Assembly: GCA_025355935.1 (NCBI GenBank)
Contig: JANXYS010000189.1
Coordinates: forward strand, 1 to 5,084
Length of the DNA stretch: 5,084 nt
Source of the DNA: Chitinophagales bacterium
GTDB lineage: Bacteria > Bacteroidota > Bacteroidia > Chitinophagales > Chitinophagaceae
Reading direction: 5' to 3'
The translations under genes were made by a program, and so were the position numbers. Every line of letters starts with the position of its first letter. The stretch's first letter is position 1. Positions 1 to 5,030 of this stretch are shown in pieces. The notes beneath the pieces are model-generated. The model had not been told where the DNA came from. It made no database searches and saw only the letters and a program-made list of their open reading frames with translations.

Positions 1-1
1 C

Positions 2-34
2 AGGATCAAAGAACTTCTGCCTGTAGCAACGTAA
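2..34 (+). CDS. tnpC: IS66 transposase TnpC, last 10 codons (5' part outside window)
   Basis: Reading from base 2, the frame gives RIKELLPVAT followed by TAA. This lines up with the end of the complete TnpC in this window (NRVPELLPHKHK). The ELLP motif near the extreme C-terminus is shared, and the stop lies at the same 45-bp distance from the IS end. Only this tail is visible, so nothing can be said about whether the upstream transposase is intact or active. Ten residues alone would be weak evidence, but together with the adjacent terminal repeat the call is well supported. Confidence 0.7.
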   Translation, partial: RIKELLPVAT

Positions 35-54
35 TAAAAATGAGTGCCTTTAAC

Positions 55-79
55 AAGGTGTAGTTAGTCGGAGGGATAC
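55..79 (+). repeat. IS66 terminal inverted repeat, right end of the partial element
   Basis: Read inward from base 79 on the minus strand, the repeat begins GTATCCCTCCG, has a variable dinucleotide, then TAACTACACCTT. It matches the right end of the complete element at 22 of 25 positions. The outer GTA is typical of IS66-family termini. The 8 bases immediately outside (80-87, ctttaaac) belong to the decayed VIT gene. Confidence 0.8.
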
Positions 80-559
80 CTTTAAACGTTCCTTTTAATC
101 TAGGCTGACCGGTCATTTAACTCTTGAAGTAACGAAATATAATTAACGCGAATATGGAAGCAATTCATGAAACATAAAAAAAAACGGTTTTGCTGTCTTT
201 GAAAATAATATAGGGTGACAATTGAAGCTTCATCATAACGTCAACCCATCGGTCTTTGTCCTTACTAACTTGTAATGCCACTTGTTTACTAAGAGATATT
301 TCCACGCTCATCTCTATAAAAATATCTTCAACTTCTTTTAATTCGATATCAGGCATATTTTCTATTTCATTATATCCCCTTTTTAATACTGTTTCATAAT
401 GTTCTATTTCTGATTGGCCGGCTAAATAGCCACCCAAGCCCTAAATATACAGCCTGCCGCGATTTCCGAAAGGCCGGAAACAATAATAGGATGATTAGTA
501 TTGAGTACTCCGCTTAATCCTGCTGTAAGAGCAAATGGGACAGTAAGGCCATCAGACAT
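80..559 (-). pseudogene. Decayed VIT1/CCC1-family Fe/Mn transporter
   Basis: Family members are membrane transporters that move ferrous iron or manganese out of the cytoplasm. Read from ATG 559, the minus strand gives MSDGLTVPFALTAGLSG and then SGLSEIAAG, the family's first membrane segments. One base is missing between 442 and 441. Restoring a T there turns ATA TTT A-G GGC into IFMG and continues as GLGGYLAGQSEIEHY, then KDKDRWVDVMMKLQL (the cytoplasmic helical region). From there it jumps to SPYIIFKDSKTVFFYVS, which in intact relatives lies roughly 30 residues further on, so an internal stretch is deleted. A TGA at 165-167 follows, then IASIFALIIFRYFKS, a TAA, and MTGQPRLKGTFK, the family's usual last-helix region. 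The sequence ends at the IS66 terminus at 79/80. The N-terminus before SDGLT is also missing, since an in-frame TAA precedes it. It is not functional as a full transporter. The assignment rests on remembered family motifs. Confidence 0.8.
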
Positions 560-796
560 GCAAAAATCTTACCCGAAACAGAAAGGCACGGAAGCCAGGC
601 AAGGCAAATTGAAAAAATAAAATCTTAGGACTAATCGAAAAATATATCCCGAAAAGCGTGAACTGATTTTAAAACTCTCAATATTCAGCAGGGATGCATT
701 TAAAAAATTAAACATCTTCCTAACAATTGAAAAATTACTTTTAACGTTATGAATTAATCATGATTTTTAAATATCGTTCATAACTAAAACTACAAA
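560..796. other. Intergenic stretch with no supportable gene
   Basis: This 237-bp AT-rich stretch separates the decayed transporter from the hydrolase lipoprotein gene. Short open stretches exist on the plus strand, for example a 20-codon frame from ATG 558 and a run around 675-750 reading LKLSIFSRDAFKKLN. They are interrupted by stops and I recognise none of them. The missing N-terminal codons of the transporter should lie just right of 559 on the minus strand, but I cannot align that sequence with confidence. The promoter of the gene at 797 presumably lies here. No good TTTG / TAnnTTTG pair is visible; TATCGTTC at 772-779 is only a weak -7 candidate. Confidence 0.5.
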
Positions 797-1771
797 ATGA
801 AATTTAGCATAGTTATACTTTCAGCTTCAATTGTATTTTGTTCATGCAAAAAAACGGATGTTACCGAAAGTAAAATCAATTACCGACAGACAATGGTTGA
901 TTTCGTAATATCAATAAGTAAATATTCCAAAAAAAGAAATCCAAACTTTATTATTATTCCTCAAAATGGTATTGAACTGGTTAGTACGAATAATAGTAGT
1001 GAGGGGCCGCCGAACATGGGATATCTTAATGCAATTGATGCTAACGGACAAGAAGATTTGTTTTATGGCTACGACGCGGATGATCAGTCCACCCCTCCGG
1101 ATGTAAAAAATAATTTAATTTCTTTTTTGAACATCTCGAAGAAATACGGTAAAAAAATATTAGTCACGGATTACTGCTCAACATCTTCAAAAATAAATAA
1201 TTCTTATTATGAAAATGGTATTCTCGGGTATAGTTCATTCGCTGCGAGCCAAAGAGAATTAAGTAGTATTCCGGGTTATCCATAAGTCATCAATCAGTCA
1301 AACAATAATAATATCACATCCATAAATCAAGTGAAGAACTTTTTATACTTGATTAATCCTAAGGGCTATATTAGCAAAACAAGTTTTATGCAAGATATGT
1401 CTTCGACTAACTATGATTTATTAATTATAGATTTATTTTTCAATGAACAACTTGCATTTACTGCTACGGAGATAAACCAATTAAAGACTAAAGCTAATGG
1501 TGGAAAACGTTTAGTAATTTCGTACATGTCAATAGGGGAGGCAGAAAATTACAGATATTATTGGCAGCCAGATTGGAGCAGTAATAAGCCAAGTTGGTTA
1601 GACAAAGAAAATCCAGATTGGGCAGGTAACTATAAAGTGAATTATTGGAATCAGGACTGGCAAAGCATTATTTACGGTAACGATAACTCGTATTTGAAGA
1701 GGATATTAAATGCAGACTTTGATGGAGTTTACTTAGATATTATTGATGCATTTGAATTTTATGAGAAATAA
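797..1771 (+). pseudogene. MJ1477/TM1410-like (GH114-type) glycoside hydrolase lipoprotein, split by one in-frame stop
   Basis: Related enzymes, annotated as endo-alpha-1,4-polygalactosaminidase-like, are TIM barrels thought to cut amino-sugar polysaccharides. The start at ATG 797 gives a lipoprotein signal (MKFSIVILSASIVFCSC, probable lipidated Cys17, then KK), so it would be surface- or periplasm-anchored. The first part has FVISISKYSKKRNPNFIIIPQNG (residues about 36-58, split here only by description), AIDANGQEDLFYGY (79-92) and ILVTDYC (121-127). Codon 163 (1283-1285) is TAA. The same frame continues through a linker, VINQSNNNNITSINQ, to NFLYLINP (181-188), YDLLIIDLFF (206-215), GGKRLVISYMSIGEAENYRYYW, ENPDWAGNYKVNYW (271-284) and DFDGVYLDIIDAFE (307-320), ending at TAA 1769-1771. 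Total length is 324 codons. Likely acidic active-site residues are E86 (QED) and D314/D317, inferred from conservation. Apart from the stop nothing looks damaged, so the lesion is recent, a sequencing error, or read through. Confidence 0.8.
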
Positions 1772-1774
1772 AAT

Positions 1775-1937
1775 CTTGCCTACAACTGGTCGCAGAAATG
1801 ATAAATCTCGAAAATATAATCCGGAAAGTTGGTTATTCATTCCATATAAGGGCGCGTTATTATGGAAATATCCCAGCAGTTCGACACCTGCGTTCTTTCA
1901 TGTAGGGCAGGGAGCGCAAATTACAAGCCTGAGTTAG
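1775..1937 (+). pseudogene. Unrecognised coding remnant after the hydrolase
   Basis: In a frame different from the hydrolase, positions 1775-1937 read without a stop as ILPTTGRRNDKSRKYNPESW, then LFIPYKGALLWKY, PSSSTPAFFHVGQGAQITSLS, and TAG. The composition is protein-like: aromatic-rich, with clustered glycine and proline and no low-complexity bias. It is unlike the AT-rich noncoding DNA around it. The frame can be opened back to ATG 1743, but that overlaps the well-supported end of the hydrolase. A separate short gene starting there is therefore less likely than the 3' end of a deleted gene. I do not recognise the family. It could also be a chance open frame of 54 codons. Confidence 0.3.
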
Positions 1938-1971
1938 GGTTCTTTCTTATTATGGCAATATAGAAGCTTCT

Positions 1972-1993
1972 AAAAAAGGGCAACCTGGGGTTG
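1972..1993 (-). terminator. Weak Rho-independent terminator-like hairpin after the LytTR gene
   Basis: On the minus strand, 5 bases beyond the LytTR stop codon, the sequence reads CAACC-CCA-GGTTG, then CCC and a run of six T. This is a 5-bp stem with a 3-base loop, followed by a T tract in the correct orientation to end transcription of the LytTR gene. The stem is short, so its efficiency is doubtful. Confidence 0.35.
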
Positions 1994-1998
1994 AAGAT

Positions 1999-2316
1999 CT
2001 ATAGTTGTTTCCTAATAAGTTTGTCAACAGTTTCACGAAATGTTTCACCAACGGGTAATTCCATTTCTTTTATAAATATGCTGTTCTTGCGAACGGCCGT
2101 TATTTCAGAAGTGGCGACTAACCAGGATTTATGAATTCTTATAAATTTATTTTGCGGTAATCCACCCTCTATCGCTTTAAGACTTGTTCTTACTATCAAA
2201 GGTTTTTTGGAGCTTTTAAGGTTCACTTTAATATAATCTCTTAATCCTTCAATAGAAATAATGTCATCAAACATTACTTTCACCTGGCTGTAATGTATCC
2301 CTCCGGTTAAGTACAC
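1999..2316 (-). CDS. LytTR DNA-binding domain, 5'-truncated response regulator fused to an IS66 end
   Basis: The residues form a nearly complete LytTR domain, the DNA-binding half of LytR/AlgR-type response regulators, which bind promoter direct repeats as dimers. Key motifs are VMFDDIISIEGLRDYIKVNL (residues 14-33), TSLKAIEGGLPQNKFIRIHKSW (44-65) and LPVGETFRE (87-95). The N-terminal receiver domain with its phosphorylatable Asp is absent. The native reading frame stops exactly at the IS66 terminus, 2294/2295. The first seven codons of the open frame (GTG at 2316, reading VYLTGGI) are IS terminal repeat. A GAGG lies 8 bases before that GTG, so translation from the IS end is possible but unproven. 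ATG at codon 15 (VMFDD) is another candidate start. It lies 23 bp downstream of tnpC on the same strand and could be co-transcribed with it. A partner LytS-type kinase is not present. Confidence 0.75.
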   Translation of the reverse strand: MYLTGGIHYSQVKVMFDDIISIEGLRDYIKVNLKSSKKPLIVRTSLKAIEGGLPQNKFIRIHKSWLVATSEITAVRKNSIFIKEMELPVGETFRETVDKLIRKQL

Positions 2317-2319
2317 CTT
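2295..2319 (+). repeat. IS66 terminal inverted repeat, right end
   Basis: Reading inward, the sequence is GTATCCCTCCG, then GT, then TAAGTACACCTT. It pairs with 4588-4612 read on the minus strand with mismatches only at positions 12 and 13. It lies 45 bp beyond the start of the tnpC stop codon. Confidence 0.9.
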
Positions 2320-2339
2320 GTTAACCTCAACAATATTTT

Positions 2340-3821
2340 CTATTTGTGTTTGTGTGGAAGTAATTCTGGTACTCTGTTAATGGGATGTGTTGCTATTTTC
2401 TCCAGTGTACTTGCCAGCCATGTAAGAGGTTCGATGCCATGCATTTTGCAAGTGCCCAGTAAGGAGTAAAGCATTGCACTGCGCTGAGCGGCTTCATGCG
2501 ATCCGGCAAATAAATAATTCTTTCTTCCCAACGCTACCGGGCGGATGCTGTTCTCCACCGGATTGTTATCAATGTTTAGCATTCCGTTTTCGGTGTATGT
2601 CGATAGAGTCTGCCAACGTTCAAGGCTATAGCCAAGTGCTTTACCTATTGCACTTTTTGGGGTCGTTTGTATATATTGCTCCTTCATCCAATTATAAAAG
2701 GATTGAAGTATAGGTACAGATTTTTGTTGACGCACTTCTTTGAGCTCAGCAAAGTTTAAGGTGTTTTCTTTGCAGATGCGTTCAATCGTATAGAGTTTCT
2801 GTATTTGATCCAATGCATAGGTGGCCCGCTCCTGGTCGTTTTCCAGGGCATCATAAAACATACGTCTTGCATGTGCCATGCAATGCAGTAGCTTAATACC
2901 TGGCTGCTTACTTAAAATATCATAGACAATATATCCATCACTTTGTAAATACCCCTCGAAGTTCTGCAGTATTCCTTGCGGCCCTTCACGGCCGCGGCTT
3001 TGCTGGTAATCAAAAAATACAATTTTTTTAATGCTGTTCTGGTATACCCAATAATATCCTCTGTGCGTGGCCCCTTTTTTATCTTTATCGAGCACTTTTA
3101 TCGGAGTTTCATCAGCGTGCAAATAATTGCTTTGCAGCACTTCTGCTTTTAAAGCTTCATATAAGGGCAAAATAAGCTTGCAGGTAGCGCTTACCCAATC
3201 AGCAATGGTGGAGTAAGGGATCTTTAAACCAGCTCTTTCAAAACGCTCCATTTGACGGTACAGCGGCAGATGATCAAGGTACTTGTCAATAATAATCTGA
3301 GCCAGTAGCCTTGAACCAGCCATCGCCTTTTCCAAAGGTCTTGAGGGTAGCTGGCCAATAAGAACTCCCTGGCTTTGTGGTTTTGCATATTTAATACGTA
3401 CATACTTTTTTACAAATAATTCGCCAGGCACGTAGTCAAGCACTTCAGTTATTTCTTCCCCCATCATTTTGCAACCTGTAATATCTTCTGCTGGATCAAT
3501 GATAATTTCTTCTCTTCTCAAATGTTCAGGCAGTTTCATCCGACCGGGATGGAGCAGGGGTTTCTGTTCAACAGTAACATTTGTTTTTATATAACTGATC
3601 TTTTTTGAATCGGCAATATTACAGGCGGCAGTTTGCTGCACATCTATATCAAGGGTGAGTTGCGAAGGATTTGCATCTGCAGGAATAAAGCGTTCGTGCC
3701 GGGAACCAAAGATCATTTTCTTTAGTTGCTGCACTTCCAGCTCAAGCTTCTCTACCCTGAATTGAGATTGTTCGTAAAGGGGCTTGTAGTCTATGTTTGG
3801 AAGCATTTGCATGAGAAGCAA
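2340..3821 (-). CDS. tnpC: IS66-family DDE transposase TnpC
   Basis: This is the catalytic transposase of the element, acting on the terminal repeats. A leucine-zipper-like coiled coil spans about residues 12-38 (KLELEVQQLKK), followed by the conserved FGSRHERF. The usual IS66 zinc-finger region (about 105-150) keeps its GEEITEVLDYVPGELFVKKY core. It has only one cysteine (C117), so it probably does not bind zinc as written. The DDE core has D237 in HADETP, D295 in YLQSDGY and E423 in NNPVENSIRPVALGRKNYLF. The C-terminal helical domain follows (GSHEAAQRSAMLYSLLGTCK to the ELLP tail). The 493-residue length fits the family. The frame opens at TTG 3821, but ATG at 3812 (codon 4) and ATG at codon 6 are more plausible starts. 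It lies 37 bp after tnpB and probably shares its transcript. Confidence 0.93.
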   Translation of the reverse strand: MLLMQMLPNIDYKPLYEQSQFRVEKLELEVQQLKKMIFGSRHERFIPADANPSQLTLDIDVQQTAACNIADSKKISYIKTNVTVEQKPLLHPGRMKLPEHLRREEIIIDPAEDITGCKMMGEEITEVLDYVPGELFVKKYVRIKYAKPQSQGVLIGQLPSRPLEKAMAGSRLLAQIIIDKYLDHLPLYRQMERFERAGLKIPYSTIADWVSATCKLILPLYEALKAEVLQSNYLHADETPIKVLDKDKKGATHRGYYWVYQNSIKKIVFFDYQQSRGREGPQGILQNFEGYLQSDGYIVYDILSKQPGIKLLHCMAHARRMFYDALENDQERATYALDQIQKLYTIERICKENTLNFAELKEVRQQKSVPILQSFYNWMKEQYIQTTPKSAIGKALGYSLERWQTLSTYTENGMLNIDNNPVENSIRPVALGRKNYLFAGSHEAAQRSAMLYSLLGTCKMHGIEPLTWLASTLEKIATHPINRVPELLPHKHK

Positions 3822-3858
3822 AAATGCACCATTGGCATGGAGTGTACAAGATATTTTA

Positions 3859-4227
3859 TCAACAAATCGTGCCGGGCTGTTGATATCTTTTACGGTATTT
3901 TATAGCTCCCAGGGAGATGCCCTGTAAAATAAAATTCAACTCATCACTGCTCATCTGCAAACTGTTCGCATCGACATTAAATGCCGGCACCTCAAAGGTT
4001 CCTTTCTCCAGCCGGCGGTAAAAAATAGTAAACCCTCCTTTTTCCCACACCAGTAATTTTATGTGGGTGCGTGGCTTATTTATAAAAATAAATGCATCAC
4101 CGTCCATCACCTGCTGGTGCATTTCACGGCCAATAATGCCGCACAGAGAATCAAAGCCTTTGCGCATGTCTGTTTCTTTACGGTACAGATGAAATTGTCG
4201 GCTTGCCGATGCAACTATTATGCTCAT
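3859..4227 (-). CDS. tnpB: IS66 accessory protein TnpB (Orf2-like)
   Basis: TnpB is the small accessory protein needed for full IS66 transposition; its exact biochemical role is not established. Family hallmarks are FHLYRKETDMRKGFDSLCGI (about residues 12-31) and DAFIFINKPRTHIKLLVWEK followed by GGFTIFYRRLEKGTFE (44-79). These are the standard YR.PTDMRKGFDGL and RIKLL.W...GF.L..KRLE.G.F motifs. Its 122 residues match the family length. Its ATG overlaps the tnpA stop in a 4-base ATGA (4224-4227), which implies translational coupling. No frameshift or internal stop is seen. Confidence 0.93.
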   Translation of the reverse strand: MSIIVASASRQFHLYRKETDMRKGFDSLCGIIGREMHQQVMDGDAFIFINKPRTHIKLLVWEKGGFTIFYRRLEKGTFEVPAFNVDANSLQMSSDELNFILQGISLGAIKYRKRYQQPGTIC

Positions 4228-4541
4228 GCTATTAATTCTTTAAGAAAACCTGCAGTAACGGGCTGATAAATTCTAATGCCCCTTACTTCTGCAAATAAGC
4301 AAGCATATGCCGAGCCGGAAGATGGCGTAATTTCTAATGAAGTAAATCCAGCGTCCGAAATTTTTTGCGAACCTGAAGACCTATATCTGCTACACCATTT
4401 GTGATAGGTTGCTTTGCACACATCATTGGCGATACAAAATTCAGAAATACTCATTGTGCTATTTTCGAATTTATCAAGTAATTGATTAATTTGAATGACT
4501 GTACGTCTTGGCCTGACACAAGGACTCATCCGTTGCTCCAT
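4224..4541 (-). CDS. tnpA: IS66 accessory protein TnpA (helix-turn-helix)
   Basis: TnpA is the first protein of the IS66 operon, a small putative DNA-binding factor that helps transposition. A helix-turn-helix-like segment spans about residues 30-52 (MSISEFCIANDVCKATYHKW). The C-terminus has the pattern typical of Bacteroidota IS66 TnpA (AEVRGIRIYQPVTAGFLKEL). The ATG start at 4541 has no Shine-Dalgarno but an A/T-rich leader, as is usual in this phylum. A promoter-like pair lies 18-48 bases upstream, inside the element. Its stop overlaps the tnpB start by 4 bases. At 105 residues it is of normal length and intact. Confidence 0.88.
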   Translation of the reverse strand: MEQRMSPCVRPRRTVIQINQLLDKFENSTMSISEFCIANDVCKATYHKWCSRYRSSGSQKISDAGFTSLEITPSSGSAYACLFAEVRGIRIYQPVTAGFLKELIA

Positions 4542-4558
4542 AACATTTTATTTATGAG

Positions 4559-4589
4559 CAAAAATATTTAAAGAAAGAGAGAAATGAAA
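4559..4589 (-). promoter_or_regulatory. Bacteroidota-type promoter for tnpABC
   Basis: On the minus strand, TATTTTTG at 4566-4559 matches the Bacteroidota -7 consensus TAnnTTTG exactly. TTTC at 4589-4586, 19 bases upstream, is one base off the -33 TTTG. Transcription would start about 10-14 bases before the tnpA ATG. The -33 element overlaps the inner edge of the terminal repeat, so transposase bound to the end could repress its own promoter (inference). Confidence 0.5.
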
Positions 4590-4978
4590 GGTGTACTTAG
4601 ACGGAGGGATACGTTAGACTTAGGATGTGGTATTATTGGCGCTTTCATTGCGCCCCATCTCAAAAGATGGTCTTTATAGTCAACTGAAGTTAAAATATAA
4701 GATTGAGTGTCAAGTATATCGCCCCCAAATGTTATATATATTTTAGACAGTCCTATTTCACCGTAGCCTGTAAAATATACATCTATCCTAAAACTATCTC
4801 CCTTATCTAAAACTGTCTTTGTAGGGACAATTATAATTTCATAATCTCCAGGCTTATCGTAACCATCCTTCATTCTCGGATGATCAGGTCTACCTACGCC
4901 TTTAATCATCTGACTTTCTGATATTGTTGATTGAAATACTAATAAAAGAAAAACAATTAGGAACTTATGTAGATTCAT
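4568..4978 (-). CDS. Secreted protein of unknown function, 3'-truncated by the IS66 left end
   Basis: I do not recognise the family. From ATG 4978 the protein begins with a clear Sec signal peptide (MNLHK, then FLIVFLLLVFQSTI, with probable cleavage near SES). The mature part is beta-rich and polar, with GDYEIIIVPTKTVLDKGD and SFRIDVYFTGYGEIGLSKIY, consistent with an Ig-like or other beta-sandwich exported protein. That fold is a guess. The native frame ends after 122 codons at base 4613. The next 14 residues (VSLRLSTPFISLFL) and the TAA are IS66 terminal-repeat and leader sequence, so the product has lost its natural C-terminus. The frame can be opened ten codons upstream to GTG 5008, but the signal peptide and the promoter-like pair at 4998-5030 favour 4978. 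The missing 3' part is not on the other side of the IS. Confidence 0.6.
   Translation of the reverse strand: MNLHKFLIVFLLLVFQSTISESQMIKGVGRPDHPRMKDGYDKPGDYEIIIVPTKTVLDKGDSFRIDVYFTGYGEIGLSKIYITFGGDILDTQSYILTSVDYKDHLLRWGAMKAPIIPHPKSNVSLRLSTPFISLFL
4588..4612 (-). repeat. IS66 terminal inverted repeat, left end
   Basis: Read inward on the minus strand, this is GTATCCCTCCG, then TC, then TAAGTACACCTT. It matches the right end at 23 of 25 positions. It lies 46 bp upstream of the tnpA start. The interrupted secreted-protein gene reads directly into it at 4613/4612. Confidence 0.9.
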
Positions 4979-4997
4979 ATAAGTAGGTTTTGGTTTG

Positions 4998-5030
4998 TCA
5001 ATATACACGATGATCTCCGCATAGCAGAAA
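4998..5030 (-). promoter_or_regulatory. Possible promoter of the truncated secreted-protein gene
   Basis: On the minus strand, TATATTGA (5005-4998) resembles the Bacteroidota -7 element TAnnTTTG. TTTC (5030-5027) lies 21 bases upstream in the -33 position. The inferred start site is about 14 bases before ATG 4978, which would exclude the alternative GTG at 5008. Both elements are imperfect. Confidence 0.25.

Larger units (their letters stand above)
1..79 (+). mobile_element. Right end of a second, divergent IS66-family element (partial)
   Basis: The window opens inside an IS66-family element that runs off the left edge. Two things show this. Positions 2-34 read as the C-terminus of an IS66 transposase, and positions 55-79 carry a terminal repeat matching those of the complete copy at 2295-4612. 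The distance from the transposase stop to the element end is 45 bp in both copies. The two right ends also share TTAACAAGG just inside the repeat. The copies are not identical: the repeat differs at three of 25 positions from the right end of the complete copy, and the protein tails differ. This is therefore a related but separate element, lying in inverted orientation to the complete one. Its left end, and any target duplication, lie outside the window. Confidence 0.8.
2295..4612 (-). mobile_element. Complete IS66-family insertion sequence (2318 bp)
   Basis: The element is bounded by 25-bp inverted repeats that differ at two positions. It carries the canonical IS66 gene order tnpA-tnpB-tnpC on the minus strand, all three open and of normal length. 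The outermost bases are GTA, as expected for the family. The 8 bases on each side (2287-2294 gctgtaat; 4613-4620 gttagact, both plus strand) do not match, so no target duplication is visible. Both flanks are interrupted genes of different kinds: a LytTR regulator on the right-end side and a secreted protein on the left-end side. By sequence the element should be able to produce its proteins. The absence of a duplication suggests a later deletion or recombination at one end. Confidence 0.9.

Noticed and set aside
165..437. 90-residue open frame taken as an independent small gene
   Set aside because: It begins with a TTG that is an internal codon of the VIT-family frame, just after the 1-base deletion. 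It is a piece of the pseudogene.
640..1830. Similar-looking short stretches near 633-656 and 1804-1828 (NRKIYPEK-like and SRKYNPES-like translations)
   Set aside because: The match needs gaps, is about 25 bp long and is A-rich. It looks like low-complexity coincidence rather than a repeat.
1961..1972. Perfect 12-bp palindrome TAGAAGCTTCTA
   Set aside because: It has no loop. On the minus strand the T tract comes before it rather than after it, so it is not a terminator. A 12-bp palindrome can occur by chance.
2474..2713. 79-residue plus-strand open frame
   Set aside because: It lies wholly antisense within the well-supported tnpC and its translation shows no recognisable motif.
4063..4266. 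67-residue plus-strand open frame
   Set aside because: It is antisense to tnpB and the tnpA end, which carry clear family motifs, so it is a shadow frame.
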